A stretch of 64,000 nt of DNA from Alloalcanivorax dieselolei B5 (GCF_000300005.1 NC_018691.1:372001-436000), one strand, 5' to 3'. Positions 7,828 to 16,477 are shown, counted from the first letter of the stretch. A program made the numbers and translations. The notes: a model not told the origin generated them from the letters alone.

Positions 7828-8189
7828 CCTTTCCTCCTGGTTGTCGCCAGCGGATGCTGGTGAGGGACGGCGGGCACCGTATCTTTTTTGGATAGAGCCC
7901 AGGGTAGCGGCACCCTGATCAATACGCCAGTGAGCCGATAATGGTGTGATATAAAGCAGGGGGCCGTATGGCCCTTATTTTATCGGGCCACGGGGAAGAC
8001 TGCTCCAGGCCGTTTTTTCTGTAATTGAAAAACAATCTGAACGGCCGGAACTGGGGTGACGCTGTCTGGTGGCGTTGACACGGCAAAGGAACGGGCAGGA
8101 TCAGGCAAGGGGAGTACCTTGCCGTTCGCCAGGGTTTATGTTGGCATGCTACACGTCAACCGACTTTGGCTAATCGTGAGAGCATTCCA
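7828..8189. other. Divergent intergenic region with several hairpins
   Basis: A 362-bp gap between the K+ channel gene (minus) and yghU (plus) with no gene. It holds GGGCC-gtat-GGCCC followed by TTATTTTAT at 7961-7982 (terminator-like on the plus strand), a 7-bp inverted repeat GGCCGTT/AACGGCC around 8011-8047 with pairing T and A runs inside, and GGCAAGG-ggagta-CCTTGCC at 8104-8123. A TTGACA lies at 8074-8079 without a clear -10. Function unknown. Confidence 0.5.
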
Positions 8190-9059
8190 ATGACCGACGA
8201 CACCTATACGCCTCCGCAAGTCTGGCAATGGGAGCCCGGCAACGGCGGCAAGTTCGCCAACATCAACCGGCCCATCGCCGGTGCCACCCATGACAAAGAG
8301 TTGCCGGTGGGCAAGCATCCATTGCAGCTTTACTCCCTGGCCACGCCCAATGGCGTCAAGGTCACGGTAATGCTGGAGGAGTTGCTGGCTCTGGGCCACA
8401 CTGGCGCTGAGTATGACGCCTGGCTGGTCAATATCGGCGAAGGCGATCAGTTCGGCAGCGGCTTCGTGGAAATCAATCCCAACTCCAAGATCCCCGCCAT
8501 GATGGATCACAGCGTGGATCCGCCGCGGCGTGTGTTTGAAACCGCCTCCATTGTCCTGTATCTGGCGGAGAAATTTGGCGCTCTGATACCCAAGGAGCAC
8601 GGGGCTCGCACCGAGTGTATGAACTGGCTGTTCTGGCAGCAGGGCGCGGCGCCTTTCCTGGGCGGTGGTTTTGGCCACTTCTATGCCTATGCTCCGGAGA
8701 AGTATCGCTATCCCATCGACCGCTACACCATGGAAGTAAAACGCCAGCTTGATGTACTGGACCGCCATCTGGCGAAGAATGCTTATCTGGCCGGTGATGA
8801 ATATTCCATTGCCGATGTGAGCACCTGGCCCTGGTATGGACAGCTGGTATTGGGACGTTTGTACGACGCCGCTGAATTCCTGGATGTGGAGTCCTACAAG
8901 AACGTGACCCGTTGGGCCAAGCAAATTGACGCCCGCCCGGCGGTAAGTCGTGGCCGCATGGTGAACCGGACCTTCGGCAAACCCGAAACCCAGCTCCGTG
9001 AACGTCACGACGCCAGCGATTTCGACACCCGCACCCAGGACAAGCTCGAGGCGTCCTGA
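8190..9059 (+). CDS. yghU: Glutathione S-transferase YghU (disulfide-bond reductase type)
   Basis: A 289-residue protein collinear with E. coli YghU: MTDDTYTPPQVWQW at the start, then FANINRPIAG, LPVGKHPLQLYSLATPNG, EYDAWLVNIGEGDQF, NPNSKIPAMMDH, MNWLFWQQGAAPFLGGGFGHFY and a C-terminal RHDASDF. YghU is a Nu-class GST-like enzyme that binds two glutathiones and reduces disulfides. The start at 8190 is fixed by the family N-terminus; an in-frame upstream start at 8166 is unlikely. Confidence 0.95.
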   Translation: MTDDTYTPPQVWQWEPGNGGKFANINRPIAGATHDKELPVGKHPLQLYSLATPNGVKVTVMLEELLALGHTGAEYDAWLVNIGEGDQFGSGFVEINPNSKIPAMMDHSVDPPRRVFETASIVLYLAEKFGALIPKEHGARTECMNWLFWQQGAAPFLGGGFGHFYAYAPEKYRYPIDRYTMEVKRQLDVLDRHLAKNAYLAGDEYSIADVSTWPWYGQLVLGRLYDAAEFLDVESYKNVTRWAKQIDARPAVSRGRMVNRTFGKPETQLRERHDASDFDTRTQDKLEAS

Positions 9060-9080
9060 CCACTGATGGTATGAACAGGG

Positions 9081-9398
9081 ATGAGTACACTCTTTCACAA
9101 CGGAAGGTACAGGCTGGATACCGTGCCTCGTGAGATGAGGATGTCTCACTGGGTCCATGCTCCGGTGCTCACGGATACGGAGACGGCCGAGGTCCTGCTG
9201 GATCTCAGAGATGGGCTGTGGGATTTGCGAGGCGCGAAGGAGGAAGGGCAGGCTATCCTGCTGACACTGGCGCGTTACCCGAATGGTAATAAGGAATACC
9301 AGCTGCTTTTGCATCCTCATGCGCGAACGGTTGCCGTTGATGGTTGTGAGTATCCGTTGCCCCGAGCCGTGGAGATATTGAAAGCCTGCACGCCATAA
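9081..9398 (+). CDS. Hypothetical protein
   Basis: A 105-residue soluble protein, not recognised. Mixed alpha/beta appearance (ETAEVLLDLRDGLWDLRGAKEEG; YQLLLHPHARTVAVDG). It starts 21 bp after yghU and ends 25 bp before the kinase-like gene, with the same strand and normal codon use, so it is likely translated. Confidence 0.6.
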   Translation: MSTLFHNGRYRLDTVPREMRMSHWVHAPVLTDTETAEVLLDLRDGLWDLRGAKEEGQAILLTLARYPNGNKEYQLLLHPHARTVAVDGCEYPLPRAVEILKACTP

Positions 9399-9423
9399 AG
9401 TTGATGGCAATGAGCATGGGGAC

Positions 9424-10095
9424 ATGGAACAACGAAAGGCATTGCTCCAGAGAATCGCAACAGCCATTGCCAACAGGGTGAACAGCGCGACCCTGTGTGT
9501 GGCCGTTGACGGCGTGGACGGGGCGGGCAAGAGCACCTTTGCGGATGAGTTGTGGGGGGTGTTGCACGGCGATGGAATCAAGGTAATCCGCGCATCCGTC
9601 GATGGCTTCCATAACCCTAAGGTCATTCGCTACCGTAAAGGGCGTTATTCCCCGGAAGGCTTTTATTACGATTCCTATGATTACGAGGCACTAAAGCGGC
9701 TTCTTCTGGATCCATTGGCGCCTGCTGGAAGCGGGGTTTACACCACTGCTGTATTCAATCATGTCATGGATAGACCGGTGGTCGTCTCCCCGCGGGAGGC
9801 GACTCGGGGGCATGTGCTTCTCTTTGATGGTATTTTCCTGCAGCGGCCGGAGTTGAGCGGGTATTGGGATCTATCCCTCTATCTGGATATCCGCAGTGAT
9901 ACTTCCGTATCCCGTTTGCAGCTGCGGGATAGCGGCCCCTGTTCCCCGGATCACCCTCTGAACCGCCGCTATACGGGTGGGCAGGCTTTTTATAGGCAGC
10001 GATGTCATCCCATGGAAAAGGCGCATATCATCGTGGACAACAATGAGCTGGCCAGGCCGTTTATCGTTAAGTGGGATGATCGTTCACCGAATTGA
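9424..10095 (+). CDS. Uridine-kinase-like P-loop NTPase
   Basis: A 223-residue cytoplasmic protein with Walker A GVDGAGKST (30-38), the uridine kinase acceptor motif ASVDGFHNPK and strand-2 segment YDSYDYEALKRLLLDPL, an Asp-containing strand LLFDGIFLQRPEL, and a C-terminal GQAFYRQRCHPMEKAHIIVDN. It belongs to the uridine kinase/phosphoribulokinase superfamily, but true Udk features are not all present and the substrate is unknown. Confidence 0.8.
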   Translation: MEQRKALLQRIATAIANRVNSATLCVAVDGVDGAGKSTFADELWGVLHGDGIKVIRASVDGFHNPKVIRYRKGRYSPEGFYYDSYDYEALKRLLLDPLAPAGSGVYTTAVFNHVMDRPVVVSPREATRGHVLLFDGIFLQRPELSGYWDLSLYLDIRSDTSVSRLQLRDSGPCSPDHPLNRRYTGGQAFYRQRCHPMEKAHIIVDNNELARPFIVKWDDRSPN

Positions 10096-10181
10096 AAGGG
10101 TAATGTATGACCCTGGTAAGGCAAAAACTCTAACCTCCACGTCGCATGGCGTGGCCAATCGCTCCCGAGGAGGGAACGAAG

Positions 10182-10745
10182 ATGTCTCTTTCAGTGGATA
10201 CGCTGGGTGAAATACGGGCCTTGGTGCGCGGCGGGTTCGATGAGCGTGATGACATCATCGAGATCCTGTGTGAGGAGATGTATGAACCGGGAGAACTGGA
10301 CGAACAAGCGGTGGAGCAGGCCGTGGACGCCGCTTTCAGTGAATTGGAACGGGAAAAGCGCCAATGGCCGGCGGTAACGGATTGCGACCGTTTGGAGCAG
10401 GCGTTCCTGGCGCTCAATAAGCGGGGTGTGATTGCCTTGCACAATGCCGGGTACACGCAGGATGACGGCTATGCCGACGTTCAGGAGGTGTTCTCTGAAC
10501 ACCCTGAGCAGGACAGCGTTAGCGGCTACTGCTTTTACCATGGTCAGGATCTGGAATGCGTGGTATCCGGCGGTGGTCTATATCTGGCCTTCGGCCCCAT
10601 GGACCCGGTGCATGAAGAGACGGAGGGGCCAGTGGTGGGCACGCTGATTGTCGAGGAACTCACCAAGGCCGGCCTGGATGTGCAATGGGATGGTACCTTC
10701 GCCCATCGTATCTTCATTCCCGATATGGATTGGCAGCGTCGCTAA
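10182..10745 (+). CDS. DUF6891-like hypothetical protein
   Basis: A 187-residue acidic soluble protein. The recognisable core is CDRLEQAFLALNKRGVIALHNAGYTQDDGYADV and GYCFYHGQDLECVVSGGGLYLAFGP, which I associate with DUF6891; no biochemical role is known. The ATG at 10182 follows GGAGG, so it is preferred to the in-frame start at 10146. It converges with osmC, whose stop is 11 bp away. Confidence 0.7.
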   Translation: MSLSVDTLGEIRALVRGGFDERDDIIEILCEEMYEPGELDEQAVEQAVDAAFSELEREKRQWPAVTDCDRLEQAFLALNKRGVIALHNAGYTQDDGYADVQEVFSEHPEQDSVSGYCFYHGQDLECVVSGGGLYLAFGPMDPVHEETEGPVVGTLIVEELTKAGLDVQWDGTFAHRIFIPDMDWQRR

Positions 10746-10756
10746 GCCAGCGCGTG

Positions 10757-11143
10757 TTACTGCCATTTGCTTTCGATGGGAGTGCCCCGTCCCACAGTCT
10801 TGGTCACCGGGGTCTTGGCGGCGATCTCCAGCAGCCGCTGTCGTTGCTCGTCGGTCAGATCCCTGCTGCAGGAAAGTGTCCGGTCGATGAACTCGTTGCC
10901 GCCTTCGTCGCGACGGAAGTGCAGGTACACGCTGATCTCTCCCAGCTCCCAGCCCTTGCGCTCGGCGTACATACGCAGGGTAATGGAGGTGCAGGCGCCG
11001 AGACCGGAGAGCAGCAATTCGTAGGGGTTGGGGCCGCTGTCCTCGCCGCCCAGATCGGCGCCTTCATCGGCTTCAAAGCGGTGGTGGCGGGCGTGGATAT
11101 GTTGCTGATAGTGAGTGTCGCTGTATACCGATACCTTGGCCAT
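10757..11143 (-). CDS. OsmC family protein
   Basis: A 128-residue protein of the OsmC/Ohr peroxide-reductase superfamily. It has the domain-swapped dimer helix with the first reactive cysteine ([27 protein letters not shown]) and strand pair [13 protein letters not shown]. The second cysteine candidate is in RTLSCSRDL, nearer than in classic Ohr, and the C-terminal [15 protein letters not shown] fits the YhfA/OsmC branch. Probable role: thiol-based reduction of organic hydroperoxides. Confidence 0.9.
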   Translation of the reverse strand: MAKVSVYSDTHYQQHIHARHHRFEADEGADLGGEDSGPNPYELLLSGLGACTSITLRMYAERKGWELGEISVYLHFRRDEGGNEFIDRTLSCSRDLTDEQRQRLLEIAAKTPVTKTVGRGTPIESKWQ

Positions 11144-11267
11144 TGCGGTCTCCTTGACGGTGGGCGAACAGTGCTCTTACTGTGCCACAGCCGTGCCGGT
11201 ATCGGGAATGCCCCTCTCCGTTGGAATGTTTTTCCCGGTGAGATTCCGGAGAGAGGGGCGCTCTGAA

Positions 11268-11900
11268 TCAGACCGCGTGGGAGGCCAGGTCATTGTCGAT
11301 TTGCTGTGCCTTGATGGCCGCGGGGCGTTCGATCAGATTGGCGCAGTAGCGTTCGAACACCGGCCGCTTTTCAATGGCCCCGATGGCCATCTCGTAACCC
11401 AGGTACGCGCCGGCGAGCAGGTCGGCGGCGGTGAACTGTTTGCCGACCAGGTAATCGCGCCAGCGTAACTCGTTTTCCAGCGTGTTCAGTACCCGCTCCA
11501 GCGTGCCGTATCCGGCGGTGGCCGCCTTCTTGGCATCGTTGCCGATCTCGAAACCCAACACATGATTGGTGCAGGCGGCATCGAACGGGCCGGCGATGAA
11601 AAACAGCCAGCGATAGTAAGCGCCCCGCTCCCGACTGGTCGGAGCCGGTGCCAGCCCGGCTTGCGGGAAGGCGTCGGCCAGATAAGTGCAGATCGCCGAG
11701 ACTTCGGTAATGACGGTATCGCCATGCACCAGGGCGGGTACTTTCCCCATCGGGTTGATCGCCAGATAGTCCGCGTCTCTCATCCCCAAACCGAACGACA
11801 AAACATGGGTGCGGTAGGGCTGGTTCACTTCTTCAAGCATCCACCGCGCCACCCGCGCCCGAGACATGGGATTGGTATAGAAGACCAGATCCTGACTCAT
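11268..11900 (-). CDS. Glutathione S-transferase family protein
   Basis: A 210-residue cytosolic GST. The thioredoxin-like N-domain has FYTNPMSRARVARWMLEEV (candidate catalytic Ser near residue 13), the cis-Pro glutathione site GKVPALVHGDTVITEVSAICTYLAD, and a helical C-domain with DYLVGKQFTAADLLAGAYLGYEM carrying the N-capping motif. An inverted repeat of GCCCCTCTCCG type (about 11210-11261) lies between its stop and osmC. Confidence 0.92.
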   Translation of the reverse strand: MSQDLVFYTNPMSRARVARWMLEEVNQPYRTHVLSFGLGMRDADYLAINPMGKVPALVHGDTVITEVSAICTYLADAFPQAGLAPAPTSRERGAYYRWLFFIAGPFDAACTNHVLGFEIGNDAKKAATAGYGTLERVLNTLENELRWRDYLVGKQFTAADLLAGAYLGYEMAIGAIEKRPVFERYCANLIERPAAIKAQQIDNDLASHAV

Positions 11901-11988
11901 GCAATCCTCTCCGTGTCGTTATTGATTGGAAGAGGAGTGTAAGAGCGTCTCCTGTCAGATAATGGCAGCAGTGTTGCCGGGCGGGACG

Positions 11989-12732
11989 TCAGCCCTTCTT
12001 CGCCACCTTCTCCAGCGCCAACAGGGTGTCCATGTAACTGACGAAGTGGTTCAGATAGTCCGGTGACAGGCCGCGCAGGGTCTCCACGCTGCGAGTGACC
12101 AGGCGGTGTGCATTGAGCGGGCCGGCGTCGCCGGGTGTCTGGGCGATGGCGTGGTCGATGCGCTTTTGGGTATGCAGGCGGGCGCGGGTGGCGCGCAGTT
12201 GGCGCAGGGCCTTGAGTTCCCGTGGTGATGCCAGCGGGCGGGTGTTGCGACGCCCCTTGCTGGCGGTTTTCTGAAACAGGTTGGGGTGGTTTCTTAGCAG
12301 AGAATCCAAAGGTGTGTTGTCGGCGCCTTCGTCTTCGACATCACTGTTCTGCAGTGCTTCCAGCAAGGCCACCAGCGGTGAGGGGGAATGCCGTGCCTGC
12401 TGTTCGGCGAGGCGCTGGAATGCGCGCAAGTCACCGCTTTCGAACAGGTGATCCAACTGTGCCTGTGTCGCGTCGTCGAGAGTGTCATAAGGCAAAGCGG
12501 CGCGCCGTACCCGGGCCGCCTCCCGCGCTTCTTCGAAGCGTGCTTGATAGTCCGTCAGCGCCTGCTGCCATTTGTCCTGTTGCGCCAGTGTTGGCGCCCG
12601 GCGGCTTTCCGCCAGCCGTCGCGCCAGAGCTTCCAGATACCGGAAACGCACCGGGTCGTAGCGGTCGGCGTGGTCGTCACGCAGCCGGGCAAGACGTTCC
12701 AGCGGTGTGGGTGAACCGGTGGCGTCACTCAT
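11989..12732 (-). CDS. DUF2894 domain protein, fourth gene of the motor-like operon
   Basis: A 247-residue, Arg/Ala/Leu-rich, mostly helical soluble protein. The N-terminal third (PLERLARLRDDHADRYDPVRFRYLEALARRLAE) and the C-terminal helix (VTRSVETLRGLSPDYLNHFVSYMDTLLALEKV) are the most conserved-looking parts. I assign DUF2894 from the sequence and from its usual company with DUF3348, DUF802 and OmpA genes. It overlaps the OmpA-like gene by 8 bp, implying translational coupling. Possibly a cytoplasmic partner of the long tail of the membrane protein. Confidence 0.75.
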   Translation of the reverse strand: MSDATGSPTPLERLARLRDDHADRYDPVRFRYLEALARRLAESRRAPTLAQQDKWQQALTDYQARFEEAREAARVRRAALPYDTLDDATQAQLDHLFESGDLRAFQRLAEQQARHSPSPLVALLEALQNSDVEDEGADNTPLDSLLRNHPNLFQKTASKGRRNTRPLASPRELKALRQLRATRARLHTQKRIDHAIAQTPGDAGPLNAHRLVTRSVETLRGLSPDYLNHFVSYMDTLLALEKVAKKG

Positions 12733-13366
12733 CGTTCTCTGCCTGATTGCTCTGGCGCGGTACGGTAGTGATCTCCACCCGACGGTTCTGGGCGCGGGAG
12801 GCTTCGCTCTGGTTTGGAACCACCGGCTGGTTGTCGCCGAAAGCGGCGGCGAAAATGCGATCCGCCGGCATGCCCTGGGCGATCAGGGTGCGGGTGACGG
12901 TAAGCGCCCTTTGCGCCGAAAGCCCCCAGTTGTCCTGATAACGCGAATTCCCTTTCTGGATCGCCAGATCGTCGGTGAAGCCACTCACCATCAGCAATTC
13001 ATCATGTTCGCTGAGATAATTCCGCAGCGGTTCCACCAGGCTGCTCAGCAACTTTTCGCCCTGGGGTTGCAGGACATCGGAATTGAGCGCGAACAACACA
13101 CTGCCACTAATGCCGATGCGGCCGTTATGGAAAGTGATGCGGCCGCTGGAGAGGGGATCCCGCAGGGCGTCTTCCAGCGCGATCCGGCGCTGTTCCTCCA
13201 CCTGGCGGCGGGCTTTTTCCTGTTGCAGGGACTGGCTCAGCTCCAGTTGGATGCCGATCACCCACACCGTGATCAGCACAAAAATGCCCACCAGCGCCGC
13301 CATCAGGTCGGAGAAGATGGCCCAGACCGGCGTGGCCTGGGCCTGGCTGTCGTGCAGCTCGTCCAT
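12725..13366 (-). CDS. MotB/ZorB-like OmpA-domain stator protein
   Basis: A 213-residue protein with one N-terminal membrane helix and a periplasmic peptidoglycan-binding OmpA domain. The helix WAIFSDLMAALVGIFVLITV carries an Asp (D20) near its start, the position of the ion-binding Asp in MotB, TolR, ExbD and ZorB. After a short helical linker, the OmpA core has SGFTDDLAI, NWGLSAQRALTV, and NRRVEI, the usual peptidoglycan motif residues. Its start overlaps the stop of the preceding gene (ATGA). Together the two genes form a candidate proton- or sodium-driven unit. Confidence 0.88.
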   Translation of the reverse strand: MDELHDSQAQATPVWAIFSDLMAALVGIFVLITVWVIGIQLELSQSLQQEKARRQVEEQRRIALEDALRDPLSSGRITFHNGRIGISGSVLFALNSDVLQPQGEKLLSSLVEPLRNYLSEHDELLMVSGFTDDLAIQKGNSRYQDNWGLSAQRALTVTRTLIAQGMPADRIFAAAFGDNQPVVPNQSEASRAQNRRVEITTVPRQSNQAENDE

Positions 13367-15666
13367 CAGCCGGCTCCGTTGCCGTTGGTGGCCGACTGCT
13401 GGCGCACCGCGCCAAGCGCTTCAAGCACATCCTTCTGTGAGGTCATGCTCAGGTCGATGACTTCCCGGGCTTGCTCCACGTAGTAAGCCAACTGTTCGTC
13501 GTTGCGTGTGGTGGCCTGCTCCAACGCGGTTTCCACCCGTTGCAGATGGTCCACCAGCTTGTCATTGGCGTCGCTGAACAGCTGCACGGCGACGGAGAAC
13601 GCCTCGCTGAGGCTGGCCACTTCATGGGCGCCGCCGGTGACGTCGGACGTCACTTCATCCAGCTTGCGGCTTTGTTCGTCCACCTGCTGCGAGAAGGCGT
13701 CGCTGACGGTCTTGAGAACATCGGCGGAATCACGGATCAGGCTTTCCACGGCCTCGCGCTGGGCGGTGGCGGCTTCACGCTGGGCGGCCAGCAGGGTTTC
13801 CAGCTCCGCCATGATGCGTCGGCGCTCCTCCAGCATGTCGTTGTCGCGTTCACTGCCGCGAGCCATCTCCTCGCGCAGCTGGCTGATTACCTCGGCGGCG
13901 GCCTTGGGCGTCTCCGAAGCGGTTTCGATCAGACGCGTCATGGGCGCTTCCAGGGCCGCGCCCAGGTCGCCGAGGTGACGGGTAACCGTGGTTTCCAGTT
14001 CCGCCAGCCGCGCGGTGGCGGTTTCGCCACGCCGGGCTTCTTCATCACGCAGCGCGGACAGGGCCTCGCCAGTATCCGCTATCAGTTTCTCCAGGCCGTT
14101 GCGCTGTTGCGCTATAAGCGTCTCGGCGGCGCTCTGGAATTGCTCGTTATGGCTTTGCAGGGTCTGGGTGATGTTTTCAATCAGACCCGCGGCGGAGCGC
14201 TGCTGTTGATCCAGACCATGGCGCCAATGTTCAGCAGTTTGTTCGGTGGTGGCCTGGAAGCGCTCGGCCAGTGTCGCCAACTGACGTTCGCCGGTGCTGT
14301 GCAGTTGCTGGTGGTGTTCGCGAGTCTGGTCCAGCAACGCCTTGCTGTGTTGGTGGAAGGTGTCGTTGTGGTCCTTCAGGGTGGCGCCAAGGCTATCCGC
14401 CAGTTGGACGTTGGCTTGCTGCTGTTCGCTCAGGCCACCGCGCCACAGTTCCGCCGTATGCTCGGTGGTGGTCTGGAAGCGCTCAGCCAGGGCCGACAAT
14501 TGCGCCTCGCTGGCCTGCTGCAAGTGTTGATGATGCTCCCGCGCCTGAGTCAGCAGGCGATCGCTTTGTTCACGGAAGCGTTCGCTGTGCGCCTGCAGTG
14601 CTTCGGCTACCTGTTCCGTCAGCTGACGGCTGTATTGTTGCTGCTCGCCAAGACCGGATTGCCAGGCCCGGGCGGCGTGCTCGGTGGTGCTCTGGAAGCG
14701 TTCCGCCAGGGCGCCGAGTTGGCGCTCGCTGATCTCGCTGAGCGCCTGGTGGGTGCTTTCCGCCTGTTGTCCCAGACGGGCCATGGCCGCTTCCACGATC
14801 GGGCGGGTGCTCTCCGCCGCGATGCGGCCGCTGTCCGCCAGGCTCTGTTTCAGGGTATCGCTGACCGAGCGGGCCAGTTGCTGGTAGTGGCCGCTGACGT
14901 CGTCATGGAATTGTTGCTGGTTTTGCGTCAAAGCACCGCTGACCTGCTCGCTCATGTGTTCCATGCGTTCGGCAAGATGACCGAGTTGGGCAACCACTTC
15001 GGGGAAGGCGGCGGACTGCTCTCGCAACGCCTGGTAAGTATCGCGCTGTTGCTGGCCGATCGAGAACGCACGCAGTTCCGTGGCGATATGACCGTCCAGC
15101 TCGCGGCCGGTCACAATCCGGTCCCGGCGGCTCAGGGCGGCGGCCAGGCCCAGCATGGCGGAGCTGGCGACACCGGCGATGGAGGTGCCGAACGCCAGGC
15201 TCATGCCGCTGATCGGCGCGGCCAGGGCATTACGGATGGCGTGCAGTTCGCTGCCGCCCTCCAGAGCGGTAACGGCACCGCGCAGAGTCACGATCATGCC
15301 GATGAAGGTGCCGAGCAGGCCGAGCATGACCAGCAGACCGGAGAGGTAGGGGGTTAGCATCGGGCCGGGCAGGGCGGCCGGCTCGCCTTCCACCCGACGG
15401 CGCACCGCGTTACGCAGGGAAGCGGGCAGGTCGGAGAGCCATTGGCCCAGGCTGTCCGGGCTGCCCGGCAGTTGTCCCAGGCTCTGGCGCAATTGATCGG
15501 TGGCGCGGCGGAACTGCCGCAGCTCCAGGAAGCCCAGGCCGTACACCAGTGCGATCAGCAGGATGGCGGTCAGCGCCACCAGATCGGTGCCGAGAAAGCC
15601 CAGGCCCACCCAGATCACCGTGATGGCGCCCAGAATGAAGGTCAGCGCGAAAAGAAAACGTGTCAT
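13366..15666 (-). CDS. MotA/ExbB/ZorA-like channel protein with long DUF802 repeat tail
   Basis: A 766-residue inner-membrane protein. Four helices are visible: about 5-22, 28-46, 106-130 (YLSGLLVMLGLLGTFIGMIV) and 153-177 (SGMSLAFGTSIAGVASSAMLG). The last two are the MotA/TolQ/ExbB pore signature. From about residue 200 onward it is one long cytoplasmic coiled coil with three exact-length 73-residue repeats (320-538), matching the repeat nature of DUF802. ATG at 15666 overlaps the DUF3348 stop and is preferred to upstream in-frame starts. The plan equals ZorA (motor domain plus long tail), but the tail sequence is its own family. Confidence 0.88.
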   Translation of the reverse strand: MTRFLFALTFILGAITVIWVGLGFLGTDLVALTAILLIALVYGLGFLELRQFRRATDQLRQSLGQLPGSPDSLGQWLSDLPASLRNAVRRRVEGEPAALPGPMLTPYLSGLLVMLGLLGTFIGMIVTLRGAVTALEGGSELHAIRNALAAPISGMSLAFGTSIAGVASSAMLGLAAALSRRDRIVTGRELDGHIATELRAFSIGQQQRDTYQALREQSAAFPEVVAQLGHLAERMEHMSEQVSGALTQNQQQFHDDVSGHYQQLARSVSDTLKQSLADSGRIAAESTRPIVEAAMARLGQQAESTHQALSEISERQLGALAERFQSTTEHAARAWQSGLGEQQQYSRQLTEQVAEALQAHSERFREQSDRLLTQAREHHQHLQQASEAQLSALAERFQTTTEHTAELWRGGLSEQQQANVQLADSLGATLKDHNDTFHQHSKALLDQTREHHQQLHSTGERQLATLAERFQATTEQTAEHWRHGLDQQQRSAAGLIENITQTLQSHNEQFQSAAETLIAQQRNGLEKLIADTGEALSALRDEEARRGETATARLAELETTVTRHLGDLGAALEAPMTRLIETASETPKAAAEVISQLREEMARGSERDNDMLEERRRIMAELETLLAAQREAATAQREAVESLIRDSADVLKTVSDAFSQQVDEQSRKLDEVTSDVTGGAHEVASLSEAFSVAVQLFSDANDKLVDHLQRVETALEQATTRNDEQLAYYVEQAREVIDLSMTSQKDVLEALGAVRQQSATNGNGAG
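14053..14709 (-). repeat. Three tandem 219-bp repeats (73 residues each) inside the motor tail gene
   Basis: Units run 14709-14491, 14490-14272 and 14271-14053. Each begins LAERFQ-x-TTE and contains W-x-x-GL-x-x-QQQ at about unit residue 16-25. Units 1 and 2 keep a further REHHQ-x-L block near residue 57, which has decayed in unit 3. All three are exactly 73 residues long without gaps. Confidence 0.9.
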
Positions 15667-16424
15667 TGCGGGAGTGGTTCCTCGTGATTCAATGCGTCCA
15701 GCAGGCCCTGCACCGGCTCCAAACGGGTTTCCAGCTCGGCCAGCAGCAGCGTCTGCATTTCCTGCCGAAACTGGTGTAACCAGCCCCCCGGCGCCACCCA
15801 GGCGTCGGTCGGATCGGGCTGATCTTCCTGTTGTTGATTGCGGTGCGCCCGCCAAAGGGAGCGAAAGCGTTTGCCCAGCACCATCGGTATGGCGCCGAAG
15901 CAGTAACGGCCGTAGCTGGCCAGGGTGTTGTCGAACACCGTGTCGAGCACGGCGAGCTGGGCGAGAGCGTGATTCTGGGCGGCGAAGCCGTCGCGGAGAC
16001 GTTGCCGAAGATACTGGATAGCGGTGATCAGCTGCCTCTGATGGGACAGGTAAAAACGTTCATAGGGTTTGAACACCGGTGGCGTTTCGATGGTCTCCGG
16101 CAGTCGCAGCTTCACCTTGACGTCGCCGGGGTCGAAACTCAGCGTGATGCCGTTGAGGAGCGTGTCCCGGGTCTGGTTGAAGTCCGCCCGCAGACGCTCC
16201 GTCAGACCTTCTTCGGGGCGGAATGGCCCCATGGACTGGTACTTATAGGCGGCGTCCAGCGCAATGGTATCGGACAGATCGAACAACCGGCCCATGCGCT
16301 CCGCGAAGCAGGCGTGAGCATCAAGGCCGGTGCCGTTGCCCAGTGCGGCCACCAGCTGTACCAATCTGGCGCTGGGAGGGGCCGGTTGCGCTTTTTTTTG
16401 CGTCCTGTGCGTGTTGTTGCTCAT
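15663..16424 (-). CDS. DUF3348 domain protein, first gene of the motor-like operon
   Basis: A 253-residue soluble protein. A basic, low-complexity start precedes a helical domain: SARLVQLVAALGNGTGLDAHACFAERMGRLFDLSDTIALDAAY, then YERFYLSHQRQLITAIQYLRQRLRDG and LGKRFRSLWRAHRNQQQ, ending in WLHQFRQEMQTLLLAELETRLEPVQGLLDAL. I assign DUF3348 from the sequence and its neighbours; function unknown. Its TGA overlaps the ATG of the MotA-like gene. It is the first gene of the operon, 121 bp from the CoA-transferase stop. Confidence 0.78.
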   Translation of the reverse strand: MSNNTHRTQKKAQPAPPSARLVQLVAALGNGTGLDAHACFAERMGRLFDLSDTIALDAAYKYQSMGPFRPEEGLTERLRADFNQTRDTLLNGITLSFDPGDVKVKLRLPETIETPPVFKPYERFYLSHQRQLITAIQYLRQRLRDGFAAQNHALAQLAVLDTVFDNTLASYGRYCFGAIPMVLGKRFRSLWRAHRNQQQEDQPDPTDAWVAPGGWLHQFRQEMQTLLLAELETRLEPVQGLLDALNHEEPLPQ

Positions 16425-16458
16425 GGGCCGCCGTGGCTAGGAAAAAGGTATGACCATG

Positions 16459-16477
16459 CCGTCGCCTGACGCGACGG
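16459..16477. terminator. Short hairpin between CoA-transferase and motor operon
   Basis: CCGTCGC-ctgac-GCGACGG, a perfect 7-bp stem. On the minus strand it follows the CoA-transferase stop and precedes the DUF3348 start; a T5 run comes only about 12 nt later. It may be a weak terminator separating the two units. Confidence 0.4.

Noticed and set aside
8136-9626. 496-codon minus-strand frame over yghU
   Set aside because: Antisense to yghU and two downstream genes; no recognisable protein features.
13471-15357. 628-codon plus-strand frame opposite the motor tail gene
   Set aside because: Antisense to a repetitive coiled-coil gene whose frame has clear domains; the length comes from codon bias.
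12725-16424. Calling the motor operon a Zorya system
   Set aside because: Only the ZorA/ZorB-like core is present; no ZorC, ZorD or ZorE-like gene is adjacent and the partners are different families.
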